64,000 bases of DNA, taken from assembly GCA_023392615.1 (NCBI GenBank), contig JAEVYT010000007.1, forward strand, positions 4,615 through 68,614, read 5' to 3'. A program made the translations under genes and the position numbers. Positions 43,218 through 52,787 of the stretch are shown piece by piece. This stretch comes from Bacillota bacterium (lineage in GTDB: Bacteria > Bacillota > Clostridia > Lachnospirales > Lachnospiraceae). The first letter of the stretch is position 1. The number at the start of each line of letters is the position of its first letter. The notes beneath the pieces are model-generated. The model was not told the DNA's origin and made no database searches. It was given only the letters and a program-made list of their open reading frames with translations.

Positions 43218-45029
43218 TTAATTATTCCCACCAGAACCTGATGATCTGTTATTATTTCCTCCACCGCTTGTTCCGTTTGTTGATCCAGATGAAGAATTAT
43301 TGTTACCGGTGCTCTCCCTATTGCTGTTATTGGTTCCGCTGCCGCTAAAACTTCTACGATTAAAGCCGCCTTGACCAGTTAATTCTCCTAATCCACCCAT
43401 TCCGCCAAATGCATTCTGTGTTGTTGTAGTATTCTTAAGAGAATTAATCATTGATTTGGATATCGTTCTAGGAACAGCTATTTGATCGCCTTCTGTCAAC
43501 CCGGATACAATTTCAATTGTACTTTCATTTTTAAATCCAAGTCTAACTTCTTTCCCTTCTTTTGATAGTAAGGTACTAATATTTGCATTTTTTAAGGTGA
43601 CTGATTTACCGTCTTTATCAATATACTTAGCAGCTAACAAAACTTGACCAGTAGTACCGCTGATATTTTGTATTGCGGAAGCAGGTACCGTCAATACATT
43701 TTCTTTGCCTTTGATAACGATTGTTGCGGTAGCATTCATGCCAACTTTTACATCTTTAGCATTATCAATGGATACTGTAACATTATATGTAGTAACACCA
43801 TTCGAAGCTGTTCCGATCGAATCAATCTGTGTTACCTTTCCGGTATAGTTATTTCCGCTCAACGCATCTATCGCAATATTTGCATCCTGACCAACTTCCA
43901 CCTTCGTAATATCAAGTTCATCTATTGATACGATTACCTGCATTTTATTAGGATCCACTATGGTAGCAATGGATTCTCCCGCTGTTACGCTATCCCCGTT
44001 CTTCACATTCAATTCGGATACCACACCATCGGTCGGAGTTGTAACTGTATCTTTATCCGCTTTTTCTTGTGAAGCTGATAATTGATTCTGAGCCATCGTT
44101 ACCTGCTGTTTGAGCTTTTGAATCTGACTTTGAACAGAAGAATCATCAAATTTAAAGAGTTTTGTGTTCTTAGAAACCTTCTGATTTTCTGAACAAAGTA
44201 CTGATTTCACTGTTCCGGAATTAGCTCCTTCAATGGACACCGGACTATTTACTTCCAGTGTTCCACTGCCTAAAATCTTACCATCACTCGATAAAACTGA
44301 TACGGATGCATCCACCGGCCAATCATCACGGTTTATTACCACGGTTACATTACCGGAATTACTATTCGAATCCAGATCACTACCGCTACCAGTTTTATTA
44401 CTGTTTGACGAATTGCTTCCATTCGTAGAGGTAACTGTACCCGTAGTTATAGTTCCATTATATTTTACTTTGACCTTATCATTTACTTGCAACCCTGAAG
44501 CATTAATAGATATTTTCATTTTTCCATCTGTAGAGATAGTACAAAGTACTCCATTATTCACTGCTCTCATGGTTCCTAGATCATCACCAGATTGAACTGT
44601 GATATTCTTAATTCGACCGCTGATCGGAGCTTTGGTATAAACCGAATTAACATCCTGTTGACCTTGCTCTAAGGCATCCTTAGCTGACTGTAGCGCATTC
44701 TTATTTGACTCTACCTCTTGCGCAGAATCAGTTTCATTAATATGAGCTACTGTACTTCCGGATTTAATTGTATCTCCCAGTTTTACCGGCATCTTATCAA
44801 TTGTTCCGGCATTCGCAGCCGTAAGTGTGTATTGTGCCCCTGAGCTTACTGTACCGCTACCGGATACTGATTGATTAATATTACCTTTCGTAACTGACAC
44901 TAATCTGAAAGTAGTTGTTGTTGCATTTTCGTTTGCTTTGCTAAAATGCTTATAAGTAAATGTCCCCCCACCTATAAGCGCAACAACTAAAACTCCAACG
45001 ATTGTGTTTTTAATCCACTTTTTTGCCAT
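43218..45029 (-). CDS. MacA/HlyD-like membrane fusion (adaptor) protein
   Basis: A 603-residue adaptor. A single N-terminal helix (about residues 6-24) anchors it outside the membrane. The barrel-sandwich/lipoyl halves flank a coiled-coil hairpin (QSQIQKLKQQVTMAQNQLSASQEKA), and a beta-barrel follows (VIVSIDELDITKVEVGQDANI). It is long for the family because of an extra Ser/Asn/Gly linker near residue 200 and a Gly/Asn/Ser-rich tail (about 540-603). GGAGG precedes the ATG at 45029. It heads the MacAB-lipoprotein operon. Gram-positive homologues are thought to guide export through the wall layer. Confidence 0.9.
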   Translation of the reverse strand: MAKKWIKNTIVGVLVVALIGGGTFTYKHFSKANENATTTTFRLVSVTKGNINQSVSGSGTVSSGAQYTLTAANAGTIDKMPVKLGDTIKSGSTVAHINETDSAQEVESNKNALQSAKDALEQGQQDVNSVYTKAPISGRIKNITVQSGDDLGTMRAVNNGVLCTISTDGKMKISINASGLQVNDKVKVKYNGTITTGTVTSTNGSNSSNSNKTGSGSDLDSNSNSGNVTVVINRDDWPVDASVSVLSSDGKILGSGTLEVNSPVSIEGANSGTVKSVLCSENQKVSKNTKLFKFDDSSVQSQIQKLKQQVTMAQNQLSASQEKADKDTVTTPTDGVVSELNVKNGDSVTAGESIATIVDPNKMQVIVSIDELDITKVEVGQDANIAIDALSGNNYTGKVTQIDSIGTASNGVTTYNVTVSIDNAKDVKVGMNATATIVIKGKENVLTVPASAIQNISGTTGQVLLAAKYIDKDGKSVTLKNANISTLLSKEGKEVRLGFKNESTIEIVSGLTEGDQIAVPRTISKSMINSLKNTTTTQNAFGGMGGLGELTGQGGFNRRSFSGSGTNNSNRESTGNNNSSSGSTNGTSGGGNNNRSSGSGGNN

Positions 45030-45259
45030 CACCTGTAACCTCCAATTATTCATTCTTTTCTAGTGATTTTCGGATTGATAAACTATTACACCATTTACGA
45101 ACGACTATGTACATAATTTTGATGTGTCTACGCAATTAAGATTATAATTTTTAATTGTGAAAATACTTTGGAATATTTGTGAAAATACTAAGTCCAAATG
45201 TCTATGTTATAAGGTTTAACCAGATGTTTTTCTATCATTTATTGTTAACTGACGAATAA
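45030..45259. other. Intergenic region with MacAB operon promoter
   Basis: AT-rich sequence between the adaptor start and the terminator of the GGDEF gene. I see no ORF or clear consensus promoter hexamers. Confidence 0.3.
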
Positions 45260-45298
45260 AAAGGAATGGCACAAGCTTTTGGCTTATCCCATTCCTTT
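45260..45298 (-). terminator. Terminator of the binding protein-GGDEF operon
   Basis: AAAGGAATGG pairs with CCATTCCTTT, with additional inner pairing (ATAAGC/GCTTGT). The minus-strand transcript ends CCTTTTTATT. Confidence 0.7.
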
Positions 45299-45336
45299 GA
45301 CGGTAATTCATTTTTTATTCTATTAATCTTTTCTTC

Positions 45337-47457
45337 TTAAAGTTTTTTCATTGAATCATACTCATAGCAGCTTCCTTTTTCATTCTTCTTAGCGCAATAT
45401 AACGCCTCGTCTGCCTTCTGAAGGTATTGATCAAATGACGAATTTATATCTTCTACCCATACGAGTCCTGATGATATAGTGACCTGTTTCTTTAGTCCAT
45501 CCGGAAAAAGAAGACTGTCTTGATTTAATCTGGTATAAAAATCAATCAAACAGTTTCTTATCTCATCCCTTGTTTGAAAATTATATAATAGTACGGTGAA
45601 TTCATCACCTGAACGTCTACCCAGAATATATCTGTCTTCACTCATGTCTACCAGATGTCGTACCGCATGCCGAATATAAATATCGCCCCATTTATGTCCA
45701 TAGGTATCATTAATTATCTTCAAATTGTCAAGATCAAACATAAGTACCGCTGTATGAAGTTGCTTATCTCTGATTGCAAGTGCATTTTCAATATGATCCT
45801 GCATCGCCTTCCTACTATAAATACCTGTCAACGTATCAATATCTCTATCTTGAAGGATCTGCTTTTTCACAATCATTTCGTCTGTAATATCCATTATAAC
45901 ACCGGTTGTTGATTTTACATTTTCAATATATTTTACTTTTAACCAACGCATCGGTGTACTTTCCAAAATATAGATATCTTCTTCCTCATCATCCGGATAA
46001 TCAAGAATTTGATTCATTTTCTTAATAAAAAGCATTTTATTTTGAACCAGCAAATCCATTTCGGTTGAATCTATTCCTAATAAAGAATGTAGCTCATCTG
46101 TTACAAACACGGAATCTTTGTCTTGTGTATATTCATATGCACCAATCGGAAGACCAACCAATTGTATAATCCGAGACATTTTAATTGTTGATTCAAGAAG
46201 GGAATTACTGGCTGTTTGCATCTCTCTTGATAATTCATCTACCTCAATCAAACCAGTTTCCTCTAACTCCAATACTTTACTTTTATCCGAATCCTTTACC
46301 TTTTTTGCCAAGATTGTAATTGGTTTAGTAAATCGGTAACTAACAATATATCCGCCTATCACACCGATGACGATAGACGATATCGTTGCTACCCATAAAA
46401 TGCTCTGAATTCTTCTCACATAACTAAATAGATGATCCTCTCTCATCATTCCCACCAGATACCAGTGTTCTTCCTGAAAAGGAGTATTGGCCTGATAAAG
46501 ACCAATCTCATCAACAGATAGATATACATTATGAAAGGTAGTGTTATTCTTAAGCTTAAATATTTCTTTTTTAGAATCAGGTAGATAATGGATTTCAGCT
46601 TGATCCTTAAACACTCGTTTTTGTATCGCTTTGGTCATAATAATCGGTGTAATCTCTTTTTGTCCTCGCTCCTGATATCCGATCAAATATCCAAATGAAT
46701 CTTCTAACTCCAAATCTGTGGAAGGAAGCATTTTATGTAAATATTGTTCAGAAACTTCAATTCCGATAACACCAATCACATCCTTATCGCGATTAACCAA
46801 AGGCATCGTAAAGGTAATTATGGGCGAGTCACTTTCATTTAATTGGAATGGCTTACTCCAATATCCCAAAAGTTTCACATCAGAAGTTGATGAAATCTGC
46901 GACATTGGTCTTTGATAAAAATCAGAATTAATGGTACTTAAATCAATATGGTATTTCCATCGCTGATCCAGCGGAATTTTCAATTTATTTGCCAGTTTTG
47001 AAGAACCATATATCAGGTATAAATCTTTGTTCCCATAATTATTCAAGTACGGGTCATAGTCTCTTATATAAATAGCGGGCTTTTCTGAATCAGTCCCTCC
47101 CTTGTTCAGAATAACAAAGGCTCCTGTACCCTGAGTTTCTCTTAACATAGATATCAAATTCGAACTTATCTTTGTCAGATATTCATCCGGATTGTTGTCA
47201 TTTATATATATATCCGCAATTTCACCCATATACGGATCCATGTTGCTCCAATTAAAATTCATCTCCCTTTGAAGATAATCTCTACGGCTATTTACTTTTT
47301 CCGAAAAGGAGGAAAACGCATTCTGTTTTGCCTGCTTTATTACGCCTCCCATTACGATCAAAAATGATAGTAAAATAGCCTGAAGAACAATTAATATAAT
47401 AATTAGAGCAGTAACCCGAAATCTAATAGATTTCCGGTTTATCTTAAATAAATTCAT
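45337..47457 (-). CDS. Membrane diguanylate cyclase (dCache-HAMP-PAS-GGDEF)
   Basis: A 706-residue sensor enzyme that should make cyclic di-GMP from two GTP. It has helix 1 at about residues 14-36, an extracellular sensor (about 40-345, dCache-like) and helix 2 at about 352-374. A HAMP linker, a PAS-like domain (about 435-530) and a GGDEF domain (about 545-700) follow. The active loop reads RRSGDEF, a common active variant, and DIDTLTGIYSRKAM begins the domain. The inhibitory RxxD site is not seen before it. The gene starts 17 bases after an orphan binding lipoprotein, suggesting that the lipoprotein feeds a ligand to this sensor. Confidence 0.9.
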   Translation of the reverse strand: MNLFKINRKSIRFRVTALIIILIVLQAILLSFLIVMGGVIKQAKQNAFSSFSEKVNSRRDYLQREMNFNWSNMDPYMGEIADIYINDNNPDEYLTKISSNLISMLRETQGTGAFVILNKGGTDSEKPAIYIRDYDPYLNNYGNKDLYLIYGSSKLANKLKIPLDQRWKYHIDLSTINSDFYQRPMSQISSTSDVKLLGYWSKPFQLNESDSPIITFTMPLVNRDKDVIGVIGIEVSEQYLHKMLPSTDLELEDSFGYLIGYQERGQKEITPIIMTKAIQKRVFKDQAEIHYLPDSKKEIFKLKNNTTFHNVYLSVDEIGLYQANTPFQEEHWYLVGMMREDHLFSYVRRIQSILWVATISSIVIGVIGGYIVSYRFTKPITILAKKVKDSDKSKVLELEETGLIEVDELSREMQTASNSLLESTIKMSRIIQLVGLPIGAYEYTQDKDSVFVTDELHSLLGIDSTEMDLLVQNKMLFIKKMNQILDYPDDEEEDIYILESTPMRWLKVKYIENVKSTTGVIMDITDEMIVKKQILQDRDIDTLTGIYSRKAMQDHIENALAIRDKQLHTAVLMFDLDNLKIINDTYGHKWGDIYIRHAVRHLVDMSEDRYILGRRSGDEFTVLLYNFQTRDEIRNCLIDFYTRLNQDSLLFPDGLKKQVTISSGLVWVEDINSSFDQYLQKADEALYCAKKNEKGSCYEYDSMKKL

Positions 47458-47474
47458 TCAAACTCTGCCTTCCG

Positions 47475-48896
47475 TTATTGATTTATTTGTTGATTTGCAT
47501 TATACATAAATCTTTGATACCAATCTTCAAAATTCTTCTTTGATATTAAATCTTCTACAACTTTCGCACGATCTTCCCCTTGCGCCACACGTTTGTTTAG
47601 TTTCTCAATGTCCTCATTATATTTTTGTACCAGCGTTGTCTCTAACAAATTGCGCATATTATAGCTTCCTTGAAATGGTTTATTCCCATATAATTTATAA
47701 CTATGAAACATTGCCATCGATGTTTTTATTGAATTTTGAACCGCTTTACTTGTTATCCCGGCTTCTTCTGTTTCCTTTAAAATCACATCAGCCTTAAGCG
47801 CTTCTTTTTTCACAGGTAGATATGCAGTAGATACTGCAAATTCCACATTCTGAGGGGTATTGATAAACCATTTTAAAAACATTGCAGAAGCATATTCATG
47901 CGATTTGTCACTTTTTGCAATGCACATTCCTGCTCCCTGCTGAATCGCGTATGGGGCTCCTCCTTGATATACGGGATATGATAAAGTGATACCTTCAATT
48001 GGCGATACTTTATCTTCCTGAGCTACTTCTATTGGAAAATAAGATGCTCCCGCTGTTGATCCGGTATATGCGATTACTTTTCCCGTTTTCAAATCATCCG
48101 AGCTAAAGCGATTCGTTTTTATAAAAAAACCATTAATATATGGAACATAGAAATTCTTCCATATACGATAAGCATTCTCCTCTTGGAGATTTAATACCCC
48201 TTTTTCCCCTTGATATTGATACAGCTCATCTCCCATCTGCATGGATGATACAAGTATATAATTCGCATTTGCATCAATACTACAAAAAGCTTTCCCAGTT
48301 TGATCATGATATAGCTTGGCAATCTTAATTAACCCCTCCCAGGTGGCAAGTTCTTCCAGTCTCGCACCTGATTTATGAGAAAAATCATCCCAAAACGTTT
48401 TATTTAGATATAATACTTCCGTTGATTTTGCTATCGGAAGTATTTTCAATGTTTGATCCTTACCAAATCTACCTTCAACTAAGAATTCATCTCGTATATC
48501 TTTTAACTCCTTCTCCGAAAAATACTCCTCAAGGTTCACTAATTCACTAACCTGATCTATACGAAATGCATTGTCCGGATAGGAAGCAAATATATTCGGC
48601 ATCGGAAGAGCACCCATAGTTTTATTTGCAGATTCATATACGGAATCAGCCAATTCATTGACGTCTCCATAGGTTTGTGATTCTACCACTATTCCTTCTT
48701 TTGTTCCTACTGTTTCATTGAATTCCGTAACTAACGAATCGAACTTGTCCTTCACTGACCCATTATAATAATTCCAAACTGTAACCGTAATCGGATTACC
48801 TGGATCCAATAGCTTCTTTTGTTTTGATAAAAATCCACAGGACGATAACGCTGAAACGATAACGATTAGTACGATGATTTTAAATATAAATTTCAT
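47475..48896 (-). CDS. Solute-binding lipoprotein paired with a GGDEF sensor
   Basis: A 473-residue lipoprotein of the family 1 sugar-binding type. The lipobox is LSSC (Cys about 20). The mature fold shows ITVTVWNYYNGSVKDKFDSL, LPIAKSTEVLYLNKTFW, GAPYAIQQGAGMCIAKSD and ASAMFLKWFINTPQNVEFAV, all common in ABC sugar binding proteins. No permease or ATPase gene is adjacent. Instead it precedes a dCache-GGDEF gene by 17 bases on the same strand. It may act in ligand sensing for cyclic di-GMP signalling, not transport; that role is inferred from the operon. The ATG at 48896 has AAGGAG. Confidence 0.88.
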   Translation of the reverse strand: MKFIFKIIVLIVIVSALSSCGFLSKQKKLLDPGNPITVTVWNYYNGSVKDKFDSLVTEFNETVGTKEGIVVESQTYGDVNELADSVYESANKTMGALPMPNIFASYPDNAFRIDQVSELVNLEEYFSEKELKDIRDEFLVEGRFGKDQTLKILPIAKSTEVLYLNKTFWDDFSHKSGARLEELATWEGLIKIAKLYHDQTGKAFCSIDANANYILVSSMQMGDELYQYQGEKGVLNLQEENAYRIWKNFYVPYINGFFIKTNRFSSDDLKTGKVIAYTGSTAGASYFPIEVAQEDKVSPIEGITLSYPVYQGGAPYAIQQGAGMCIAKSDKSHEYASAMFLKWFINTPQNVEFAVSTAYLPVKKEALKADVILKETEEAGITSKAVQNSIKTSMAMFHSYKLYGNKPFQGSYNMRNLLETTLVQKYNEDIEKLNKRVAQGEDRAKVVEDLISKKNFEDWYQRFMYNANQQINQ

Positions 48897-49281
48897 AATT
48901 CTCCTTATTTTACACTTGTTTTTCTTTTCTAAGAAACCATTGTTATTCGAGCATTTTTTATTATTACTTTTACTTATTATGAATGGTTTTTCCTTATTAC
49001 ATTATCTAAACGCTTTTTGCTAATTTCATTAATCTATCCATATGTACCTGCTTATAGTGCGCATAAAATAGTCAGGATTATTTCGCATGTTCACGACCTT
49101 TTCTGACATTTTTTTCTTACAGTATATCAGATGTATTAATAGGAATACAATACTATTTACAGAAAATATATTTAGAAATAAATCAACCTAAGTTCCAAAA
49201 TAAATCTTCAATACTTCGACAAGTACATTCCCTTGAAACCCTGCATTACTGCGAGACTTCTCGCTTTTTATTATAAAAAAA
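48897..49281. other. Long AT-rich intergenic region
   Basis: About 385 bases with no credible ORF. It contains GCGAG/CTCGC (about 49249-49262) followed by a T-run on the plus strand, and the promoter of the binding-protein/GGDEF operon. I cannot fix the hexamers. Confidence 0.3.
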
Positions 49282-49308
49282 GCGTATCACCATTTTCAGA
49301 TGATACAC
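49282..49308 (-). terminator. Terminator of the GH25 lysozyme gene
   Basis: On the minus strand GTGTATCATC pairs with GGTGATACGC (two wobbles), followed by seven T. Confidence 0.65.
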
Positions 49309-49329
49309 CTTCTTGTTTAAAACTATTAT

Positions 49330-50901
49330 TTACTTTGCATCAATGAGATAACTTGTTACACAAAATAGTGTCTTTCCGTTATAAATCACTCTGGACCATC
49401 CAAGTTCCTCATTGATACCTGTCCTTGTTACAATTTCACCATTCTTAAGTGCTGCAACAATCTTTGAGTCAGTATTCGTTACACTAGGAAGTGAACGAAG
49501 ATTTACTTCTATCTTTGCTGTGACCGTATCATTGCAATCAGTGAACTTAGTCTTAAGACCATCATCCGCTTTTGGATCCTTCTGACCAGGCGGAACATAG
49601 CTAAGATCGGTAGTTAAATAACTCGAAACAGCATAATAAATGTTCCCATTATGAACAATCCTTGACCAACCACTCGCACTCACGCCAGTCCTTGTAACAG
49701 TCTCTCCGTTTGAGAGCGTCATTTTAACCTTACTATCCTTATCTTGACTTGGTATATTCCTAAGATTTGTGGTTTGTTTTGCAGTAACCTTTTCATTTAC
49801 CTGACTAAAGTTCATAAGCGCTTCTGCATCCGCTTCCACTGTATCCGGAGTTTTTATACTTTTTGCACCTGCAGTACCCGCATACCCAAAGTAAGCAATA
49901 TTTACATCCACTGGTTTGGTGATACCAGGGATTGTTCCTTTGTTAGTATATTGCCACATATCATGAACTCCATTGTATGAGGATCTCTTAGTTTGTGGAT
50001 AAGGCGTTGCTGGATACTGTGACACCCATATCTTATATTTGCTCTCGAGCCTTTTTGTGTCCCATTTTGCACTCCCCTGCAATTCACTCTTTGAGGAATA
50101 AAACATTGGGGTATAACCTTTTTTATAAATTTCCTGCATAAATGTAATTGCCATATCGGTACGTTGCGTATTGGTAAGCTTGTATTGCCTGCTATCTTGC
50201 TGATCAAAGCCTTCACAATCATAGGCAACCGGATATGTAATCTTATATTTAGCTATATAGTTTGCTACCCAGTCCGCTTCCGCCTTTGCCTCTTCCTTCG
50301 TAATCGCAGTGGAGAAGAAATAGACTCCTAATTTTATTCCATTGGCTTGCGCCTCCTGCATGTTATATTTTGCATTTGTGTCCGCAAATATTTCGCCTGT
50401 TTTCTGGGTACGATATCCCACGCGAACCATCGCAAAATCTATACCGGAAGATGCAACTTTTTTCCAATCAATTGTTCCTTGATATTTCGCAACATCAATT
50501 CCAATGGTCACTTTATTATTCTCAGCCACATTACCCGACGACAATAGCTTGCGCACATCAACAGCTGCGCCGGCACCAGGGCTCATGTTACTATTTTGAG
50601 GATCTTCCGGATCTTTCGAATTACTTGGTGAAATTGTACTTATTGGAATATCCGTGATAGTGGGCGTATTCGTAACTACCGGAACATCCGTAACCGCTGG
50701 AGCATTCGTTATATCCGAATTACCTTCCGACACATTAGTCGATACTGATTGCTTGTCCGAATCACTATCCTTTTGTTTCATATTCCATAGTATTGCTACG
50801 GTAACGATTATTAACGCCATTAATGCAATTCCGATTGGTATGAGTATTCTCGGGTCAAATTTTCTTTCATTTAAAAAATCAAAATCCTTATCCTTTTTCA
50901 T
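49330..50901 (-). CDS. Membrane-anchored GH25 lysozyme with two SH3 domains
   Basis: A 523-residue muramidase. It has a short cytoplasmic start, one helix (about residues 17-39), a Thr/Pro/Ser-rich linker (to about 115) and a glycoside hydrolase family 25 domain (about 130-345). That domain holds IGIDVAKYQGTIDWKKV, VGYRTQKTG and the catalytic acidic pair in YDCEGFD, followed by MWQYTNKGTIPGI. Two C-terminal SH3-like units (NLRNIPSQDKDSKV...GWSRIV; NLRSLPSVTNTDSKI...GWSRVI) probably bind the wall. The ATG at 50901 has AGAAGG. It should cleave the MurNAc-GlcNAc bond in peptidoglycan. It is monocistronic. Confidence 0.92.
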   Translation of the reverse strand: MKKDKDFDFLNERKFDPRILIPIGIALMALIIVTVAILWNMKQKDSDSDKQSVSTNVSEGNSDITNAPAVTDVPVVTNTPTITDIPISTISPSNSKDPEDPQNSNMSPGAGAAVDVRKLLSSGNVAENNKVTIGIDVAKYQGTIDWKKVASSGIDFAMVRVGYRTQKTGEIFADTNAKYNMQEAQANGIKLGVYFFSTAITKEEAKAEADWVANYIAKYKITYPVAYDCEGFDQQDSRQYKLTNTQRTDMAITFMQEIYKKGYTPMFYSSKSELQGSAKWDTKRLESKYKIWVSQYPATPYPQTKRSSYNGVHDMWQYTNKGTIPGITKPVDVNIAYFGYAGTAGAKSIKTPDTVEADAEALMNFSQVNEKVTAKQTTNLRNIPSQDKDSKVKMTLSNGETVTRTGVSASGWSRIVHNGNIYYAVSSYLTTDLSYVPPGQKDPKADDGLKTKFTDCNDTVTAKIEVNLRSLPSVTNTDSKIVAALKNGEIVTRTGINEELGWSRVIYNGKTLFCVTSYLIDAK

Positions 50902-51105
50902 AAAAAACACCTTCTTTATTAAACGGTCAATAAATTACATAGAAGAAATCAGGAACTTTTTTCGTTATTCACTCCTTCATTATATAGAAACATTTCTGAT
51001 GCTCTTCTAATTAATACATTCCTAGTTTAACAATTTGACCACCATAAATCAATAAATTCAACGAAATTGGAATTCATTTACCAAATCCCTTCCTGCTCTC
51101 CAAAA

Positions 51106-52395
51106 TTAGCATTCCTCTAGCTGGTCTGAATGCTTTACATCATTCGTAGACCTAAAATAAAATACACAGGTAGCTAATATTCCAAGGAATAACAATCCAA
51201 CGCTTAGCACAAAAGGCAATATTCTTGAGATATCGCTAAGCAAACCTCCTATGTATCCAAACGGGACGCTCACCAGCATTACTGTCGTTTGAAGCAATGC
51301 CATAATACCGGATCGTTCATTCGGGTCAACATGTATTGCAACTAAAGATTCTCTAAGTGTACTCAAAATCGCTACTCCTAGTGCTTCAAATACTAAAGAA
51401 AACGATAATATCGCATATCCCCAGGCTCCAATATTCGTAATAGAGATTAATAACAAACAACTAATAATAGAACTTATAAATCCTCCTATCAATGGCCATT
51501 TTAGTTTTGTTTGTTTGATATGTGTGATTACAGTAAAAAATAGAAATATGGAAAGTATACTTCGTGCCATTGGAAAGATCGGCAATAAAGTATTAGGAAT
51601 ACCAATACGTTTCGATGCAATAATCTGCCAAAAGGTCATACCAAGCATTGCTACAATCTCCACTAAGATACTGATAATTATCGCAAAGATAGTTCCTCTT
51701 GAGGTTATTATTTTTCCAAAGGCACTTTTATAACCGGATAGCATCTGACCCCAAGACATCCTCTGTGTTTCTTCTCGTCTGATTTTACCCACCGCTGTTT
51801 CAGTAGAAAATTTATATAATATCAAAAGCTTAACAGTCATAATAACAAATGCATTAATATAGAGTATACGTATAGCAGGAACAAGTGTCAGCTCCGATAC
51901 AAGGATAGAAGATATTGGTGCGAAAAGTGCTGAAAGATTACCCGAAATCATAACCCATGAATAAATGTGTGTTATTTTATCTTTTGGTGCATCCTCTACT
52001 AACAGACAATCCCAGGATACTGTTGTTATCTTCATTAAACCGTTTAACAATGCCGCAACAACGAAGAACCAAAACCCCTGACTGAAGGCCCAAATTAAGC
52101 AGGGGAGACTCCATGCCAAAAAATCAAACAACATAGTGCTTTTTCTTCGCCCCATTTTATCAACTATAACCCCTGATAAAAAAGCGCATATCATCTGTGA
52201 AAACATATAGATTGAAGTTACAATACCTACCTGTACATCACTCATACCTAAGGTCAGCATGTAAATCGAAGCATATGGTAAGCATAGATTCATTGAAAGT
52301 CCCCACATAGGTTCCGTATATACACAAGCCCGAGGATTGCCGCGCAACTCAAAGAGAGTCCGCAGTAATTGATGCTTTAATAATTTATTTTTCAT
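51106..52395 (-). CDS. MFS transporter
   Basis: A 429-residue major facilitator protein with about twelve hydrophobic segments. Motif A appears as GVIVDKMGRRKSTMLFD (about residues 75-91), and CVYTEPMWGLSMNLCLPYASIYMLTLG forms the first helices. The substrate is unknown. The ribosome site is weak (GGAT). It is the only gene between the GH25 gene and the first paralogous binding-protein gene, so it appears monocistronic. Homologues in clostridia are uncharacterised. Confidence 0.87.
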   Translation of the reverse strand: MKNKLLKHQLLRTLFELRGNPRACVYTEPMWGLSMNLCLPYASIYMLTLGMSDVQVGIVTSIYMFSQMICAFLSGVIVDKMGRRKSTMLFDFLAWSLPCLIWAFSQGFWFFVVAALLNGLMKITTVSWDCLLVEDAPKDKITHIYSWVMISGNLSALFAPISSILVSELTLVPAIRILYINAFVIMTVKLLILYKFSTETAVGKIRREETQRMSWGQMLSGYKSAFGKIITSRGTIFAIIISILVEIVAMLGMTFWQIIASKRIGIPNTLLPIFPMARSILSIFLFFTVITHIKQTKLKWPLIGGFISSIISCLLLISITNIGAWGYAILSFSLVFEALGVAILSTLRESLVAIHVDPNERSGIMALLQTTVMLVSVPFGYIGGLLSDISRILPFVLSVGLLFLGILATCVFYFRSTNDVKHSDQLEEC

Positions 52396-52718
52396 TAATA
52401 TTATCCAATCTTTTTCGTTTTGTTAATAACCATTTTACATCACACGTTATAATACTTGCTTTCACCTTAATCGTATTATTTTAATCATACTACATAACAA
52501 AGCATTTCTCAACTATGTGAAAAGTGTAAATTAAGTACTTTAAGAAAGCATCAAAAACGGGAAACCCTATTTAGTCAAATGCCTTAAGTATTGTGACTTC
52601 AATGAAGTCATTTGTTTTAGTGAATGTCAAAGGTTCATTTTTTCATCATCCATCGATTTTTTATCACCCCTTACTATTCTTATTTATAAACGTGAATTTT
52701 TATAGTATTCACTCATAA
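52396..52718. other. Intergenic region with an 8-bp palindrome
   Basis: About 320 bases with no ORF. It contains a perfect TGACTTCA-A-TGAAGTCA palindrome at 52594-52610, about 200 bases upstream of the MFS start, which could be an operator. No promoter is clear enough to place. Confidence 0.4.
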
Positions 52719-52757
52719 AAAAAGTTCCGAGGATCTATTAAATCAACGGAACTTTTT
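52719..52757 (-). terminator. Terminator of the first paralogous binding-protein gene
   Basis: AAAAAGTTCCG pairs perfectly with CGGAACTTTTT around a 17-base loop, 30 bases after the stop codon at 52788. Symmetric A and T runs allow activity in both directions. Confidence 0.75.
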
Positions 52758-52787
52758 GATAAGATACTACAATTTAAAGGACATTCC

